Assembly (NCBI RefSeq): GCF_900604335.1
Contig: NZ_UWOD01000002.1
Location: 1,302,001 to 1,366,000 of the forward strand
Source of the DNA: Intestinibacillus sp. Marseille-P6563
GTDB lineage: Bacteria; Bacillota; Clostridia; Oscillospirales; Butyricicoccaceae
Reading direction: 5' to 3'
DNA: 64,000 nucleotides
In this document: piece after piece, positions 7,811 to 16,049 of the stretch
Position numbering within the stretch: position 1 is the first letter of the stretch
Layout of the letters: the number at the start of each line of letters is the position of its first letter
Translations under genes and position numbers: made by a program
Notes under the pieces: generated by a model
Database searches by the model: none
Told to the model about the DNA's origin: nothing
Seen by the model: only the letters and a program-made list of their open reading frames with translations

Positions 7811-8830
7811 ATGCGGGGGAAAAAAAAGCGGGAACGGCTGCTATCGACCGATACCTTGGACGAATTCTGCCAGGATGCCGGCAATTACCTGCGGCGCGGG
7901 CATACCCTGAATGAATGCTTTGCCGCCATGGCCGCGCGCGCGACCGGCGCGGGCGAAGAACGACTGTATCTGGAGCTTCGTACCGGTGTGCGCACCGGTT
8001 CGCTGGCAGCCGCCATGCGCAAGACCGGCGCCTTTCCCGAATATATGGTCGACCTGATCGACCATGGCGAACAGGAAAACTGTCTGGAAGAAACCTTCAC
8101 CAGTCTGTCGTCCTATTTTGAACGCGAACGGGCGGCCAACCAGAGTTTGCGCGGCCGGGCGGCCTATCCGGCCGTCATGGCAGCCCTGGCGACCGCCATC
8201 CTCATCATTGCAGCCGGGTTCGTGCTGCCGCTGTTTGCCGATCAGTTTTCCGCGTTGGGACTTTCGTTCTCCCCCTTTGCCCGCTGGGCCATGCGGGCCG
8301 GCCGCTGGCTGGCCGGTGTGGCTGGGGTGCTGCTGACCGGTGCGGTCTTTGCCGGGGTGCTGCTCTGGCTCATCCTGCAAAACCGCAGCATGCATTTCTT
8401 CTATTCGACCCTGCTCGCCCGCAAGCTGGCCGCCGCGCAGTTTACCGCTGCGCTGGCCCTGTTCTGCCGCTGCGGCAAGGAGGACCGCGATACGGTCCGG
8501 CTGGCGGCCTTTCTGACCAAGCACCCGGAAATCGACCAGGCAGCGGCCCAGATGCAAAACGATCTGGCCGAAGGCGCTTCCCTGCCCCAGGCGCTGGCCC
8601 AAAGCGGTCTGGTGTCAGGCGTTGCGCTCAGCCGCCTGCGCTCGGCTGGACGGCCGGCCTTTATCTTGGATGAGGCGGCGGCCCGTCTGGCGATCGATAC
8701 CGCCACCCGCATGGACCGTTTGCTGGTGCGGCTCGAACCCATCATCGTGCTGGCGCTGAGTGCTTCGGCGGGTGCGATCTTATTGTCGGTCATGCTGCCG
8801 CTGCTCGGCGGTCTGGCCGCTATGGCGTGA
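7811..8830 (+). CDS. Type II secretion / type IV pilus inner-membrane platform protein (GspF/PilC family)
   Basis: GspF-type proteins form the membrane platform on which the secretion ATPase acts. The 339 residues contain the two repeated T2SSF domains: about 15-135 (NYLRRGHTLNECFAAMA, then DLIDHGEQENCLEETF) and about 215-335 (LALFCRCGKEDRD, then LEPIIVLALSASAGAILLSV). Transmembrane helices lie near 125-150, 175-198 and 310-335. It starts at an ATG behind GAGGAGG and heads five tightly packed genes. No GspE ATPase, prepilin peptidase or secretin is visible in the window, which is unusual. Confidence 0.88.
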   Translation: MRGKKKRERLLSTDTLDEFCQDAGNYLRRGHTLNECFAAMAARATGAGEERLYLELRTGVRTGSLAAAMRKTGAFPEYMVDLIDHGEQENCLEETFTSLSSYFERERAANQSLRGRAAYPAVMAALATAILIIAAGFVLPLFADQFSALGLSFSPFARWAMRAGRWLAGVAGVLLTGAVFAGVLLWLILQNRSMHFFYSTLLARKLAAAQFTAALALFCRCGKEDRDTVRLAAFLTKHPEIDQAAAQMQNDLAEGASLPQALAQSGLVSGVALSRLRSAGRPAFILDEAAARLAIDTATRMDRLLVRLEPIIVLALSASAGAILLSVMLPLLGGLAAMA

Positions 8831-8839
8831 GGTGGAACC

Positions 8840-9145
8840 ATGAAAAGCATCCTCAAAAGCCTGGTCACGGCGCTTTTGATCGTGGCCATTTTCTTTTTTG
8901 GGGTCCAGTACATCGACGACTGGATGGCCCAGGAAAGCCGCCGCGCGCTCGAACAGGAACTGGAGCAGGCGGCCGAACATTGTTATGCGGTCGAAGGCCG
9001 CTATCCCCCCGACCTTGACTATCTGGAAGAACATTATGGCATCCGCACCGAACACCGGCGCTTTGCGGTGGATTATCGCCGCGTGGCCCCGGACCGCGCG
9101 CCTGAAATCACCGTGAAGGCAGACAAAGGGGGTGCGTGGGCATGA
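8840..9145 (+). CDS. Membrane-anchored pseudopilin-like small protein
   Basis: The 101-residue protein has one N-terminal hydrophobic helix (about 4-24), then a charged helix and the phrase CYAVEGRYPPDLDYLEEHYG. That phrase strongly resembles the region after the N-terminal helix in type II pseudopilins (AVYxYxxxNGxYPxxLxxL). It lacks the Gly-Phe-x-x-x-Glu cleavage motif of true prepilins. It lies 9 bases after the GspF gene and overlaps the next by 4 bases. A structural partner of the GspF platform is an inference. Confidence 0.6.
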   Translation: MKSILKSLVTALLIVAIFFFGVQYIDDWMAQESRRALEQELEQAAEHCYAVEGRYPPDLDYLEEHYGIRTEHRRFAVDYRRVAPDRAPEITVKADKGGAWA

Positions 9146-9612
9146 AATGGACGGCCATCACCCGCCATCGTGCGGGCACGACCTTTGTGCTGGTGTTTTT
9201 CCTGGTGTTTTTAGCGCTGGGCAGCATACTGGCATTCGAAGCCGTGCGCGTTTATGAAGGCATCGATGCGCGCGCGACCGATACCCATACCCGTTCGGTA
9301 CCGCTCGATTATCTCACCGGGGCGGCCCGCCGCGCCGATGCGCAGGACGGGCTGGACATCGTCACCCTGTCCGACGGCACCACCGCGCTTTTGGCCCGGG
9401 AAAACGACATCGACTGGCTGTATTTCTGCCGCGATGGCTATTTGTACAAACAAAATTCCGCCAAGAATGTCGCCACCGCCGAACGGCTGTGCACGGCCGG
9501 TTCGCTGCGGCTGCGCTTTGTCGGCGGCCTGATCCGCGCCGATTATGTGGCGCCGGACGGCGGCCGGGAGACCCTGTTCCTGTCCCCGCGCACGACAGGA
9601 GGTGCCCCATGA
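9142..9612 (+). CDS. Single-pass membrane protein of the GspF operon, unknown
   Basis: This 156-residue protein overlaps the previous stop as ATGA, a sign of coupled translation; a GTG 6 bases earlier is the alternative start. Residues 12-34 form a hydrophobic helix, followed by an extracytoplasmic domain with a predicted beta-rich pattern (GLDIVTLSDGTTALLARE). No prepilin cleavage motif is present. The position suggests a minor pseudopilin-like subunit. I recognise no named family with confidence. Confidence 0.65.
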   Translation: MKWTAITRHRAGTTFVLVFFLVFLALGSILAFEAVRVYEGIDARATDTHTRSVPLDYLTGAARRADAQDGLDIVTLSDGTTALLARENDIDWLYFCRDGYLYKQNSAKNVATAERLCTAGSLRLRFVGGLIRADYVAPDGGRETLFLSPRTTGGAP

Positions 9613-10052
9613 AACGTTTGAGCCGTACCCGTCTGTTTTTATTAGAAATGCTGGTCAATCTTCTGGTGTTCTGTGTGGGCGCTGCCATCTGCCTGATGAC
9701 CCTATCGCGCGCCTATTCGCTCAGCGCCAGCAGCCGCGTATCCACCCAGGCGCAGCGGGTGGTGCAGAATGCGGCGATGGCCTTCCGGGCCACGGACGGC
9801 GAACTGGCCGAAATGCCCAGCCTACTGTCCGGCCGCATGGAGGACGATGTGCTGCATATCTGGTACAGCCAGGACTGGCAGCCGGTCGCCGAAGCTGATG
9901 GCATCTACTGCCTGACCGTATCGGTCAAACCGCTGGAAAACCATGTGCGCCAGGCACAAATCACCGTTTCGCCGGTGCAGGGCGGCCAGCCGGTGGCCGA
10001 ACTGAGCGTATGTGAATACGTCGGCACCGCGGCAAAGGAGGCGGACGGATGA
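9609..10052 (+). CDS. Degenerate prepilin-like membrane protein of the GspF operon
   Basis: This 147-residue protein again overlaps its upstream neighbour by ATGA. Its start reads TRLFLLEMLVNLLVFCVGAA, which closely copies the prepilin core F-T-L-L-E-M-L-V-A-L-L-V-F, including the Glu at +5. The conserved Gly(-1) and Phe(+1) are replaced by Arg and Leu, so cleavage by a standard prepilin peptidase is not expected. The remainder (about 40-147) is a soluble domain. It looks like a pilin relative that has become a fixed membrane protein. Confidence 0.65.
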   Translation: MKRLSRTRLFLLEMLVNLLVFCVGAAICLMTLSRAYSLSASSRVSTQAQRVVQNAAMAFRATDGELAEMPSLLSGRMEDDVLHIWYSQDWQPVAEADGIYCLTVSVKPLENHVRQAQITVSPVQGGQPVAELSVCEYVGTAAKEADG

Positions 10053-10465
10053 AAAAAAGAAAAAGCAGTCTGGCCGTCGGATTCCCGACCATTGTGAATA
10101 TCCTGGTGCTGCTGGTGTTCGCCTGCGTGTCCATGCTGTCGCTCAGCCGCGCACAGGCCGACCATATGGCCGCTTCCCATGCCTGGGATGTGACCTATGG
10201 CTATTTTGCCGCCGACCAGCAAGCACAGATGCTGCTCGGCACCATTGAATCCGCGGTGGCGCTGGAGCCCAGCCTGGCGGGCGTGGAAATGGAATCGCTG
10301 CTCAATGAGCAGGGTATTGCTGCTCGGTATGACCCGGACAGCCAGATCTTTTCGTTCACCCTGCCTGCGGACGAAGCCGGTACCCTGTCGGTGTCCCTGC
10401 ATCTGCTGGAACCGGGCTCCTATGAGATCGTGTCCTGGCAGCTGGTGCCCTACGAAACCGAATAA
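10049..10465 (+). CDS. Prepilin-like membrane protein of the GspF operon
   Basis: The last gene of the operon (138 residues) overlaps by ATGA and ends just before a strong terminator. The N-terminus has Lys/Arg residues, then a GFPTIVNILVLLVFACV helix. Here the Gly-Phe of a prepilin site is kept but the Glu at +5 is Val. The soluble part (about 35-138) contains no cysteines. It complements the previous gene, which keeps Glu but lost Gly. Function is unknown. Confidence 0.65.
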   Translation: MKKRKSSLAVGFPTIVNILVLLVFACVSMLSLSRAQADHMAASHAWDVTYGYFAADQQAQMLLGTIESAVALEPSLAGVEMESLLNEQGIAARYDPDSQIFSFTLPADEAGTLSVSLHLLEPGSYEIVSWQLVPYETE

Positions 10466-10468
10466 AAC

Positions 10469-10511
10469 ACGGAACGCAATATTTATACAAAATATAGCGT
10501 TCCGTATTTTT
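10469..10511 (+). terminator. Terminator of the GspF operon
   Basis: Arms ACGGAACGC (10469-10477) and GCGTTCCGT (10497-10505), with an additional AT-rich inner stem, are followed by ATTTTTAT. Confidence 0.8.
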
Positions 10512-11009
10512 ATAATGGATGTACTATCCTGTAATATTTTTTATCCACATTGCAAAACGTATTATCCACAGGGTTTTCCACATCGATGCTACGCACAGTT
10601 ATCAACTTATTGTAATTTTTCATTTTTAGATTCCAATTTGTATTTTTCGTTTTCCACTATCCCCACAGTTTTATCCACAGCATATATTACGCATTGTATG
10701 ATTTTTGCCAAGCCTTTCGGCAAAATGCTGAGATTTCTTGTCGAATCATCCACAAACAGCTGCTTTCTTGTGGATAAATCTGAGGATAAGTGGATAACTT
10801 CTGTGTATAAAACTGTGGACATGTTGATAACTTCAAGTTATCATCCAAAAAAATCTCGTTTATTCCGCGCTTTGGCGAATACAATACGTAATGAACGCCT
10901 TGAAAATATTCCCATGACATTTTGTGCATGACCGCTGCCGTTTTCGGGAAGCTTATGGGGTGCGATGGTTTGCGCCATCGAAAAAAAGCGGCAAAGGAGC
11001 GGCAAGGTT
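10512..11009. other. Intergenic region holding a DnaA-box cluster (possible DnaA-binding control site)
   Basis: Exact TTATCCACA boxes occur on plus at 10541, 10562 and 10671 and on minus (TGTGGATAA) at 10769. One- or two-mismatch boxes occur at 10574, 10599, 10650, 10746, 10781, 10789, 10802, 10814 and 10822. Plus-oriented boxes gather on the left and minus-oriented ones on the right, around an AT-rich core near 10680-10700. The site is 22 kb from dnaA. No rep gene is nearby. It could be part of origin control (titration or a DnaA-box cluster like those known in B. subtilis) rather than a second origin. Confidence 0.75.
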
Positions 11010-11702
11010 ATGTGTGAGCAGCAAAATTCCATCTCCGACAACGAAACGCCCGAGCGGGACAGCATTACGCAGACCGGTTCGATCACCGCGCGTTCCTCGC
11101 GCGGCACGATCCACTGCATCACCATCGTAGGCCAGATCGAGGGGCACATGGAAGCGCCCCAACAGACCAAAACCACCAAATATGAGCATATCATTCCCCA
11201 GATCACCGCCGTAGAAGAGGCCGACGACATCGACGGCCTGCTGGTGCTGCTCAACACCGTGGGCGGCGATGTGGAGGCCGGTCTGGCCATTGCTGAGCTG
11301 ATTGCCGGCATGCGCAAACCCACGGTATCGCTGGTGCTTGGCGGCGGGCATTCGATCGGTGTTCCGCTGGCCGTTGCGGCCAAGCAGTCCTTCATTGCCC
11401 CCAGCGCGGCCATGACCATCCATCCGGTGCGCATGAGTGGAACGGTCATCGCCTCTCCCCAGACGTATGCTTATTTCCGGTCCATTCAGGAACGCATCAC
11501 CGCCTTTGTCACCGCGCATTCGCACATCGATCCGGCGGTGTTCGAACGGCTGATGATGGCCACCGACCAGATGTCGGCCGATGTCGGCACGGTCGTCGGC
11601 GGGCAGGAAGCCGTCGATCATGGGCTGATCGATGCGGTTGGCAGCCTGTCCGATGCTTTGAGCGCCCTGCATCAAATGATCGGGCCGCGTGACACCCAAT
11701 AA
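11010..11702 (+). CDS. TepA-like ClpP-family serine protease
   Basis: The 230-residue protein has a ClpP/crotonase fold, with closest resemblance to TepA (B. subtilis), a cytoplasmic ClpP homologue linked to germination and protein translocation. The nucleophile is Ser115 in GGGHSIGVPLA and the catalytic His is His138 in MTIHPVR. The NTVGGDVEAGLAIAELI block matches ClpP helix A. The start is the ATG at 11010 because AAAGGAG lies 10 bases upstream; the frame is open further upstream. It is followed by a bidirectional terminator. Physiological substrates are not known. Confidence 0.85.
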   Translation: MCEQQNSISDNETPERDSITQTGSITARSSRGTIHCITIVGQIEGHMEAPQQTKTTKYEHIIPQITAVEEADDIDGLLVLLNTVGGDVEAGLAIAELIAGMRKPTVSLVLGGGHSIGVPLAVAAKQSFIAPSAAMTIHPVRMSGTVIASPQTYAYFRSIQERITAFVTAHSHIDPAVFERLMMATDQMSADVGTVVGGQEAVDHGLIDAVGSLSDALSALHQMIGPRDTQ

Positions 11703-11703
11703 A

Positions 11704-11763
11704 TAAGAAAACCGCCCAGACACCGTATGCGCATCACGCATCTCCGTCCGGGCGGTTTTCTTA
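11704..11763. terminator. Bidirectional terminator after the TepA-like gene
   Basis: A 14-bp stem (11704-11717 with 11750-11763) encloses a 32-base loop. T-rich stem ends serve both strands. The minus-strand small gene below ends inside this stem. Confidence 0.75.
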
Positions 11764-11895
11764 TTCTTCACTTTCCAGGACGATCTCTTCGGCCTGCTGC
11801 TGGATGCGAATGATGTCATCGGTCAATTCGGGCCGGTTTTCCATCAGGTCGCTCAGCTGATTGAAGAGAAAAATGTACGCGTCTTTGTACTGCAT
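11761..11895 (-). CDS. Small acidic helical protein (44 residues), unknown
   Basis: This short frame reads MQYKDAYIFLFNQLSDLMEN and continues to RIQQQAEEIVLESEE. It is helical and acidic, with no membrane segment. AAGGGAGA lies 11 bases before the ATG. It is transcribed away from the ribbon-helix-helix gene and converges with the TepA-like gene, sharing their terminator. Its codon pattern matches neighbouring genes. It is too short for most gene finders, and no family is recognised. Confidence 0.55.
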   Translation of the reverse strand: MQYKDAYIFLFNQLSDLMENRPELTDDIIRIQQQAEEIVLESEE

Positions 11896-12015
11896 CGTTG
11901 TTTTATCTCCCTTCCACATTGTATATTATACATACTTTTGCAAGATAAATCTAGTCCTATATTCCCTTGCAAACACTCCCCTATAATGATAAAGGATAGA
12001 GAGGTGAACCGCATC

Positions 12016-12210
12016 ATGTTTAAACTAGAGAGACGTGAATTCGTCAATAAAACCTTTCGGCTGCCGCTTGCGCTGGTAGAAGAATTGCAAGAACTGGCAC
12101 AATGTAAAAACATGTCGCTCAACCAGCTTGTGATTCGCTGCTGCGAATATGCACTCAACGATCTGGCCGATGAGGATAAGCCGGTCACCGGTTCCAACCG
12201 GGATCACTGA
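12016..12210 (+). CDS. Ribbon-helix-helix (Arc/CopG-type) DNA-binding protein
   Basis: The 64-residue product contains one beta-strand (FVNKTFRLP) followed by two helices (LALVEELQELAQCKNMSLNQLVIRCCEYALNDL), the layout of Arc/MetJ-type dimeric repressors. The ATG at 12016 lies 9 bases after AGAGGTG; an in-frame GTG at 12004 is possible. It stands alone with its own terminator and no toxin gene beside it, so an antitoxin role is not supported. Its target is unknown. Confidence 0.75.
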   Translation: MFKLERREFVNKTFRLPLALVEELQELAQCKNMSLNQLVIRCCEYALNDLADEDKPVTGSNRDH

Positions 12211-12241
12211 CCTTTCTACTGTATCATATTGACCTGTTCTA

Positions 12242-12276
12242 AAGCTGTCGATTTTACCGACAGCTTGCTTTTTTTG
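12242..12276 (+). terminator. Terminator of the ribbon-helix-helix gene
   Basis: Stem AAGCTGTCG (12242-12250) with CGACAGCTT (12258-12266) is followed by GCTTTTTTTG. Confidence 0.85.
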
Positions 12277-12329
12277 TCGGGATTTTTTTTGCATTTTTCC
12301 AAAACGCCCTACCCGAAGGGCTAAAATTT

Positions 12330-12338
12330 TGGTATACT
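12330..12338 (+). promoter_or_regulatory. Extended -10 promoter of the mannitol-dehydrogenase-family gene
   Basis: TGGTATACT is an extended -10 element with no clear -35, about 100 bases before the ATG at 12436. Confidence 0.4.
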
Positions 12339-12435
12339 GTTTTTAATAGGACCCTGTCCATGCGCGCTTTTGCCGGATGCCCCTGCGGGGCACCCCGATT
12401 TGGCCGCACTCGTTTTGGAAGGAAGGTAAACTCAC

Positions 12436-14037
12436 ATGAAACTCACATTGGAAAGTTTGCGCAATAACCTCTCCTGGAAGGGGTATCGCCTGCCATCCTA
12501 TGATATTGAAGCTGCACGGCAAACGACCCACGACGCCCCCACCTGGCTGCATTTTGGTGCGGGCAGCCTGTTCCGTGCCTTCCCGGCTGCTTTGGCACAG
12601 CGCCTGCTGACCGCTGGCCTGTCCAAGACCGGCGTCATCTGCTGCGAAGGCTATGATGAAGAACTGATCGACCGCGTCTATCGCGCCAACGACAATCTGT
12701 CCATCATCGCGACCCTGTATGCCGATGGCCATATCCAGAAAGAAGTCATCGCTTCGGTCACCGAAAGCCTCAAGATGAGCGAGGATATGGACCGTTTGAC
12801 CGAGATCTTCTGCGCACCCAGCCTGCAAATGGTCACCATGACCATCACCGAAAAGGGCTACACCATCCGCGACAATGAGCGCAATTTTGTGCCCGATTTC
12901 GCCTGGGATGCTTCGGTCGGCCCCAAAGCCGCGGCGGCATCCTTCTTTGGCCGCCTGGCATCGTTGTGCCTTGCGCGCTTGCACGCTGGCGCCCCGGCGT
13001 TTGCGCTGGTTTCGCTGGACAACTGCCAGAATAACGGTATCCGTCTGCGCCGTGCCATGACTGATATGGCAGACGCTTGGCTGGAAGGCGAATTCATCAC
13101 CGATACCGAACACGACTGGCTGGTAAACTCTATCTCCTACCCGCTGTCCATGATCGATAAGATCACGCCCCGCCCGGATGCGCGTGTCACCGAGCAGCTG
13201 GAAGCCGACGGTTTGGAAGGCATCCGCCCGTTTATGACCGAAAAAGGCACCTATGCGGCCGCGTTCGTCAACACCGAGCGTCCGCAGTACCTGCTCATTG
13301 AGGACAATTTCCCGAACGGCCATCCGCCGCTTGAGCAGCTGGGCATCATCTTCACCAACCGCAAGATCGTAGACCGGTCGGCTCGTATGAAGGCTTGCAC
13401 CTGCCTGAACCCCATGGATACCGCGCTGGGCGTTTATGGCTGCATGCTCGGCTACAAGACCATCCACGATGAGATGCACGACCCGCAGCTGGTCAAGCTC
13501 ATCACCCGCATGAGCGTTGACGAAGCGATGCCCATGGTCGAAGACCCGGGCGTTATCAATCCGGTCGAATTCCTTCACGAAGTGCTGCGCGAGCGCTATC
13601 CCAACCCCTTCCTGCCCGATACGCCCCAGCGTACGGCGACCGATACCTCGCAAAAGCTGTCTACCCGTTTTGGCCAGACGCTGTATGCGTACTACAATTC
13701 GCCGGTACCCATGCACCGCGTTTCCAACCTGACCTATATCCCGCTCGTGCTGGCGGGCTGGCTGCGCTATCTGCTGGGTGTGGACGATCAGGGCCAGCCG
13801 TTTGACCGCAGCCCCGACCCCATGCTCCCCTATCTGGACAACCTGCTCGAAGGCATTGAGCTGGGCGGTGAACCGGCTAAGGAAAAGCAGCTTTATCCGC
13901 TGCTGTCGAACAAGTCCATCTTTGGCGCGAACCTCTACGAAGTTGGTCTGGCCGACCGCGTGACCGACATGTTTGCCGAACTCACCCGCGGCCCGGGCGC
14001 GATTCGCACCACGTTAATCAAATATTGCGGCGAGTAA
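12436..14037 (+). CDS. Mannitol/fructuronate dehydrogenase family protein
   Basis: This NAD(P)-dependent polyol or sugar-acid dehydrogenase has an N-terminal Rossmann-like domain (about 30-290; WLHFGAGSLFRAF near residue 37 is the dinucleotide loop) and a C-terminal mannitol-dehydrogenase domain (about 300-530; RKIVDRSARMKACTCLNPMDTALG). Its 533 residues are slightly above the usual 480-540. The family includes mannitol 2-dehydrogenase, fructuronate reductase (UxuB) and tagaturonate reductase. With no uronate or mannitol genes beside it the substrate cannot be named. It has its own promoter and terminator. RBS GGAAGGAAGG. Confidence 0.85.
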   Translation: MKLTLESLRNNLSWKGYRLPSYDIEAARQTTHDAPTWLHFGAGSLFRAFPAALAQRLLTAGLSKTGVICCEGYDEELIDRVYRANDNLSIIATLYADGHIQKEVIASVTESLKMSEDMDRLTEIFCAPSLQMVTMTITEKGYTIRDNERNFVPDFAWDASVGPKAAAASFFGRLASLCLARLHAGAPAFALVSLDNCQNNGIRLRRAMTDMADAWLEGEFITDTEHDWLVNSISYPLSMIDKITPRPDARVTEQLEADGLEGIRPFMTEKGTYAAAFVNTERPQYLLIEDNFPNGHPPLEQLGIIFTNRKIVDRSARMKACTCLNPMDTALGVYGCMLGYKTIHDEMHDPQLVKLITRMSVDEAMPMVEDPGVINPVEFLHEVLRERYPNPFLPDTPQRTATDTSQKLSTRFGQTLYAYYNSPVPMHRVSNLTYIPLVLAGWLRYLLGVDDQGQPFDRSPDPMLPYLDNLLEGIELGGEPAKEKQLYPLLSNKSIFGANLYEVGLADRVTDMFAELTRGPGAIRTTLIKYCGE

Positions 14038-14049
14038 CGCCGTCTTGTG

Positions 14050-14080
14050 ACCGGAGCCAAAAGGCTCCGGTCTTTTTTTG
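14050..14080 (+). terminator. Terminator of the mannitol-dehydrogenase-family gene
   Basis: A 9-bp stem (ACCGGAGCC with GGCTCCGGT) and AAAA loop are followed by CTTTTTTTG. Confidence 0.9.
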
Positions 14081-14171
14081 CATTTCCCAGCCTGCCCCCG
14101 CATATACATAAAGATGCCACACGGAACCGATCCGCGTGGCGCCAACCGAAACGGAAGGAGCTGGTGCATCG

Positions 14172-15998
14172 ATGTGTGGAATTGGTGGACTGATCGATTA
14201 TGGACGAGGCGCCCGGGTTTGGAGCGATGTCGGGCGCCGGATGGCCCGGGCGCTGACGCCCCGCGGGCCGGATACCGGCGGGCAGTATCTGGATGACAGC
14301 GCTCTGCTCGTCCATCGGCGGCTGATCGTCGTGGACCCGACGGGCGGCGCCCAGCCGATGGAATCACCAGATGGGAATATTATTTTAATATATAACGGAG
14401 AGTTATATAATACCGAAGACCTGCGCGTGCTGCTGCTGGCCAAGGGACACACTTTCCGCGGCCATTCGGATACCGAAGTGCTGCTGCACGCCTATCTGGA
14501 ATGGGGTACCGCGGCATTTGAAAAGCTCAATGGCATTTATGCCTTTGCGCTGTGGGACAAGGCAAACGCGCGCCTGACTTTATGCCGCGACCGGCTGGGG
14601 GTCAAGCCGCTGTTTTACAGCCGCCAGCGCGACGGCGTCGTCTTTGGCTCGGAAATCAAAGCCGTGCTTTGTCATCCGGAGATCCGGCCGCGCGTGGGCG
14701 CGGATGGTCTGCGTTCGGTGCTGCTGCTCGGTCCGGCGCGACCGCCGGGATTTGGCGTCTTTGAAGGCATCGACGAACTGCTGCCCGGCCATTATGCCGT
14801 GCTCACGCCCGAAGGCTTCCATACCTATGCCTATTGGACGCTGCGCGCCCAGGAGCATACCGACTCCCCGGCCCGGACGCTCGAGCACACCCGCGAACTC
14901 ATTGAGGATGCCGCGACCCGCCAGCTGGTCAGCGATGTGCCGCTGTGCACCTTCCTATCCGGCGGACTGGATTCTTCGATTTTGTCCATGCTGGCGGCCC
15001 GGGCTTATCAGCGGCAAAACAAACAGCTGCACACCTGGTCGGTCGATTACCGCGACAACGATAAGTATTTTACAAAGAGTTTATTTCAGCCAAATAGTGA
15101 CTCTGAGTATATCGGCATGATGGTCGATGCCATTGGCTCGCAGCATCATGAAGTGGTGCTGGAAAATCCGGCGCTGTGCGCCGCCCTGCTGCCCAGCGTG
15201 GACGCGCGCGACCTGCCGGGCATGGCCGATGTGGATTCCTCGCTGCTGCTGTTCTGCGCTGCGGTCAAGAAAGAATTTACCGTGTGCCAGTCGGGCGAAT
15301 GCGCCGACGAACTGTTTGGCGGCTATCCCTGGTATCACCGCGAGGAAATTTTGTTTGAGGATACCTTCCCCTGGTCGCGGTCGGTCGATTTCCGGCTGGG
15401 ACTGTTGCAGGATGGTGTGGTCACCGATGGGCCGGAATTTGTCCGCCAGCATTATCTGGATACCTGTGCCGCAGCCGACAAGCTGCCGGGCGACAGCCGC
15501 AAGGATGCGCGCATGCGCGAAATGTTCCTGCTCAACCTACGATGGTTCATGGCGACCCTACTCGACCGCAAAGACCGCATGAGCATGTATTCGGGGCTGG
15601 AGGTTCGTGTCCCCTTCTGCGACCACCGCATCGTTGAATATGCCTACAACATGCCCTGGGACCTCAAGGCCTGGGATGGCCGGGAAAAAGGCATTGTCCG
15701 CAAGGCATTTGAAAACGATCTGCCCAAGGCCATCGTCTGGCGCAAAAAATCGCCCTACCCCAAAACCTTCTCGCCCGAGTATACCGGCCTGGTTTCCTCC
15801 TATGTGCGGCAAATTATGCAGGATGAACATTCCTATATCCCCAAGCTGTTCCGCGCCGAAGCCATCGAAGAACTGCTGCTCGAACCGGATTCCATGCCCG
15901 AGCCGTGGTATGGTCAGCTTATGCGCGGCCCGCAGGTCTTTGCTTATCTCATTCAGCTGGACCGGTGGTTTAAAAAATACCGCATCGAACTGGTCTAA
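14172..15998 (+). CDS. asnB: Asparagine synthase (glutamine-hydrolysing)
   Basis: AsnB converts aspartate, ATP and glutamine to asparagine. The start is the ATG at 14172, because the mature enzyme must expose Cys2 (MCGIGG) as glutaminase nucleophile; RBS GGAAGGAG is upstream. The glutaminase domain (1-200) includes TPRGPDTGG and a YNGELYNTE motif. The synthetase domain has the PP-loop FLSGGLDSS near residue 258. Length is 608 residues, typical. Two short AT-rich patches (14371-14418 and 15059-15112) use codons unlike the rest of the gene. It is a single-gene unit. Confidence 0.94.
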   Translation: MCGIGGLIDYGRGARVWSDVGRRMARALTPRGPDTGGQYLDDSALLVHRRLIVVDPTGGAQPMESPDGNIILIYNGELYNTEDLRVLLLAKGHTFRGHSDTEVLLHAYLEWGTAAFEKLNGIYAFALWDKANARLTLCRDRLGVKPLFYSRQRDGVVFGSEIKAVLCHPEIRPRVGADGLRSVLLLGPARPPGFGVFEGIDELLPGHYAVLTPEGFHTYAYWTLRAQEHTDSPARTLEHTRELIEDAATRQLVSDVPLCTFLSGGLDSSILSMLAARAYQRQNKQLHTWSVDYRDNDKYFTKSLFQPNSDSEYIGMMVDAIGSQHHEVVLENPALCAALLPSVDARDLPGMADVDSSLLLFCAAVKKEFTVCQSGECADELFGGYPWYHREEILFEDTFPWSRSVDFRLGLLQDGVVTDGPEFVRQHYLDTCAAADKLPGDSRKDARMREMFLLNLRWFMATLLDRKDRMSMYSGLEVRVPFCDHRIVEYAYNMPWDLKAWDGREKGIVRKAFENDLPKAIVWRKKSPYPKTFSPEYTGLVSSYVRQIMQDEHSYIPKLFRAEAIEELLLEPDSMPEPWYGQLMRGPQVFAYLIQLDRWFKKYRIELV

Positions 15999-16002
15999 AA
16001 AA

Positions 16003-16032
16003 ACGAGCCCTTCCCGGTTGGGAAAGGCCCGT
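16003..16032. terminator. Bidirectional terminator between asnB and the UPF0303 gene
   Basis: Inexact GC-rich arms (16003-16015 and 16020-16032) with a GGTT loop are followed on minus by TTTTTTT. The right arm touches the parS site at 16030. Confidence 0.65.
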
Positions 16033-16045
16033 TTCACGTGAAACA
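16030..16045. other. parS site
   Basis: CGTTTCACGTGAAACA matches TGTTTCACGTGAAACA at 15 of 16 positions and sits in the asnB / UPF0303 gap. Confidence 0.85.
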
Positions 16046-16049
16046 CGAC

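Noticed and set aside
10541-10830. A second chromosome or plasmid-type origin
   Set aside because: No rep gene or iteron array accompanies the boxes, and gene-strand asymmetry points to the rpmH-dnaA-dnaN region.
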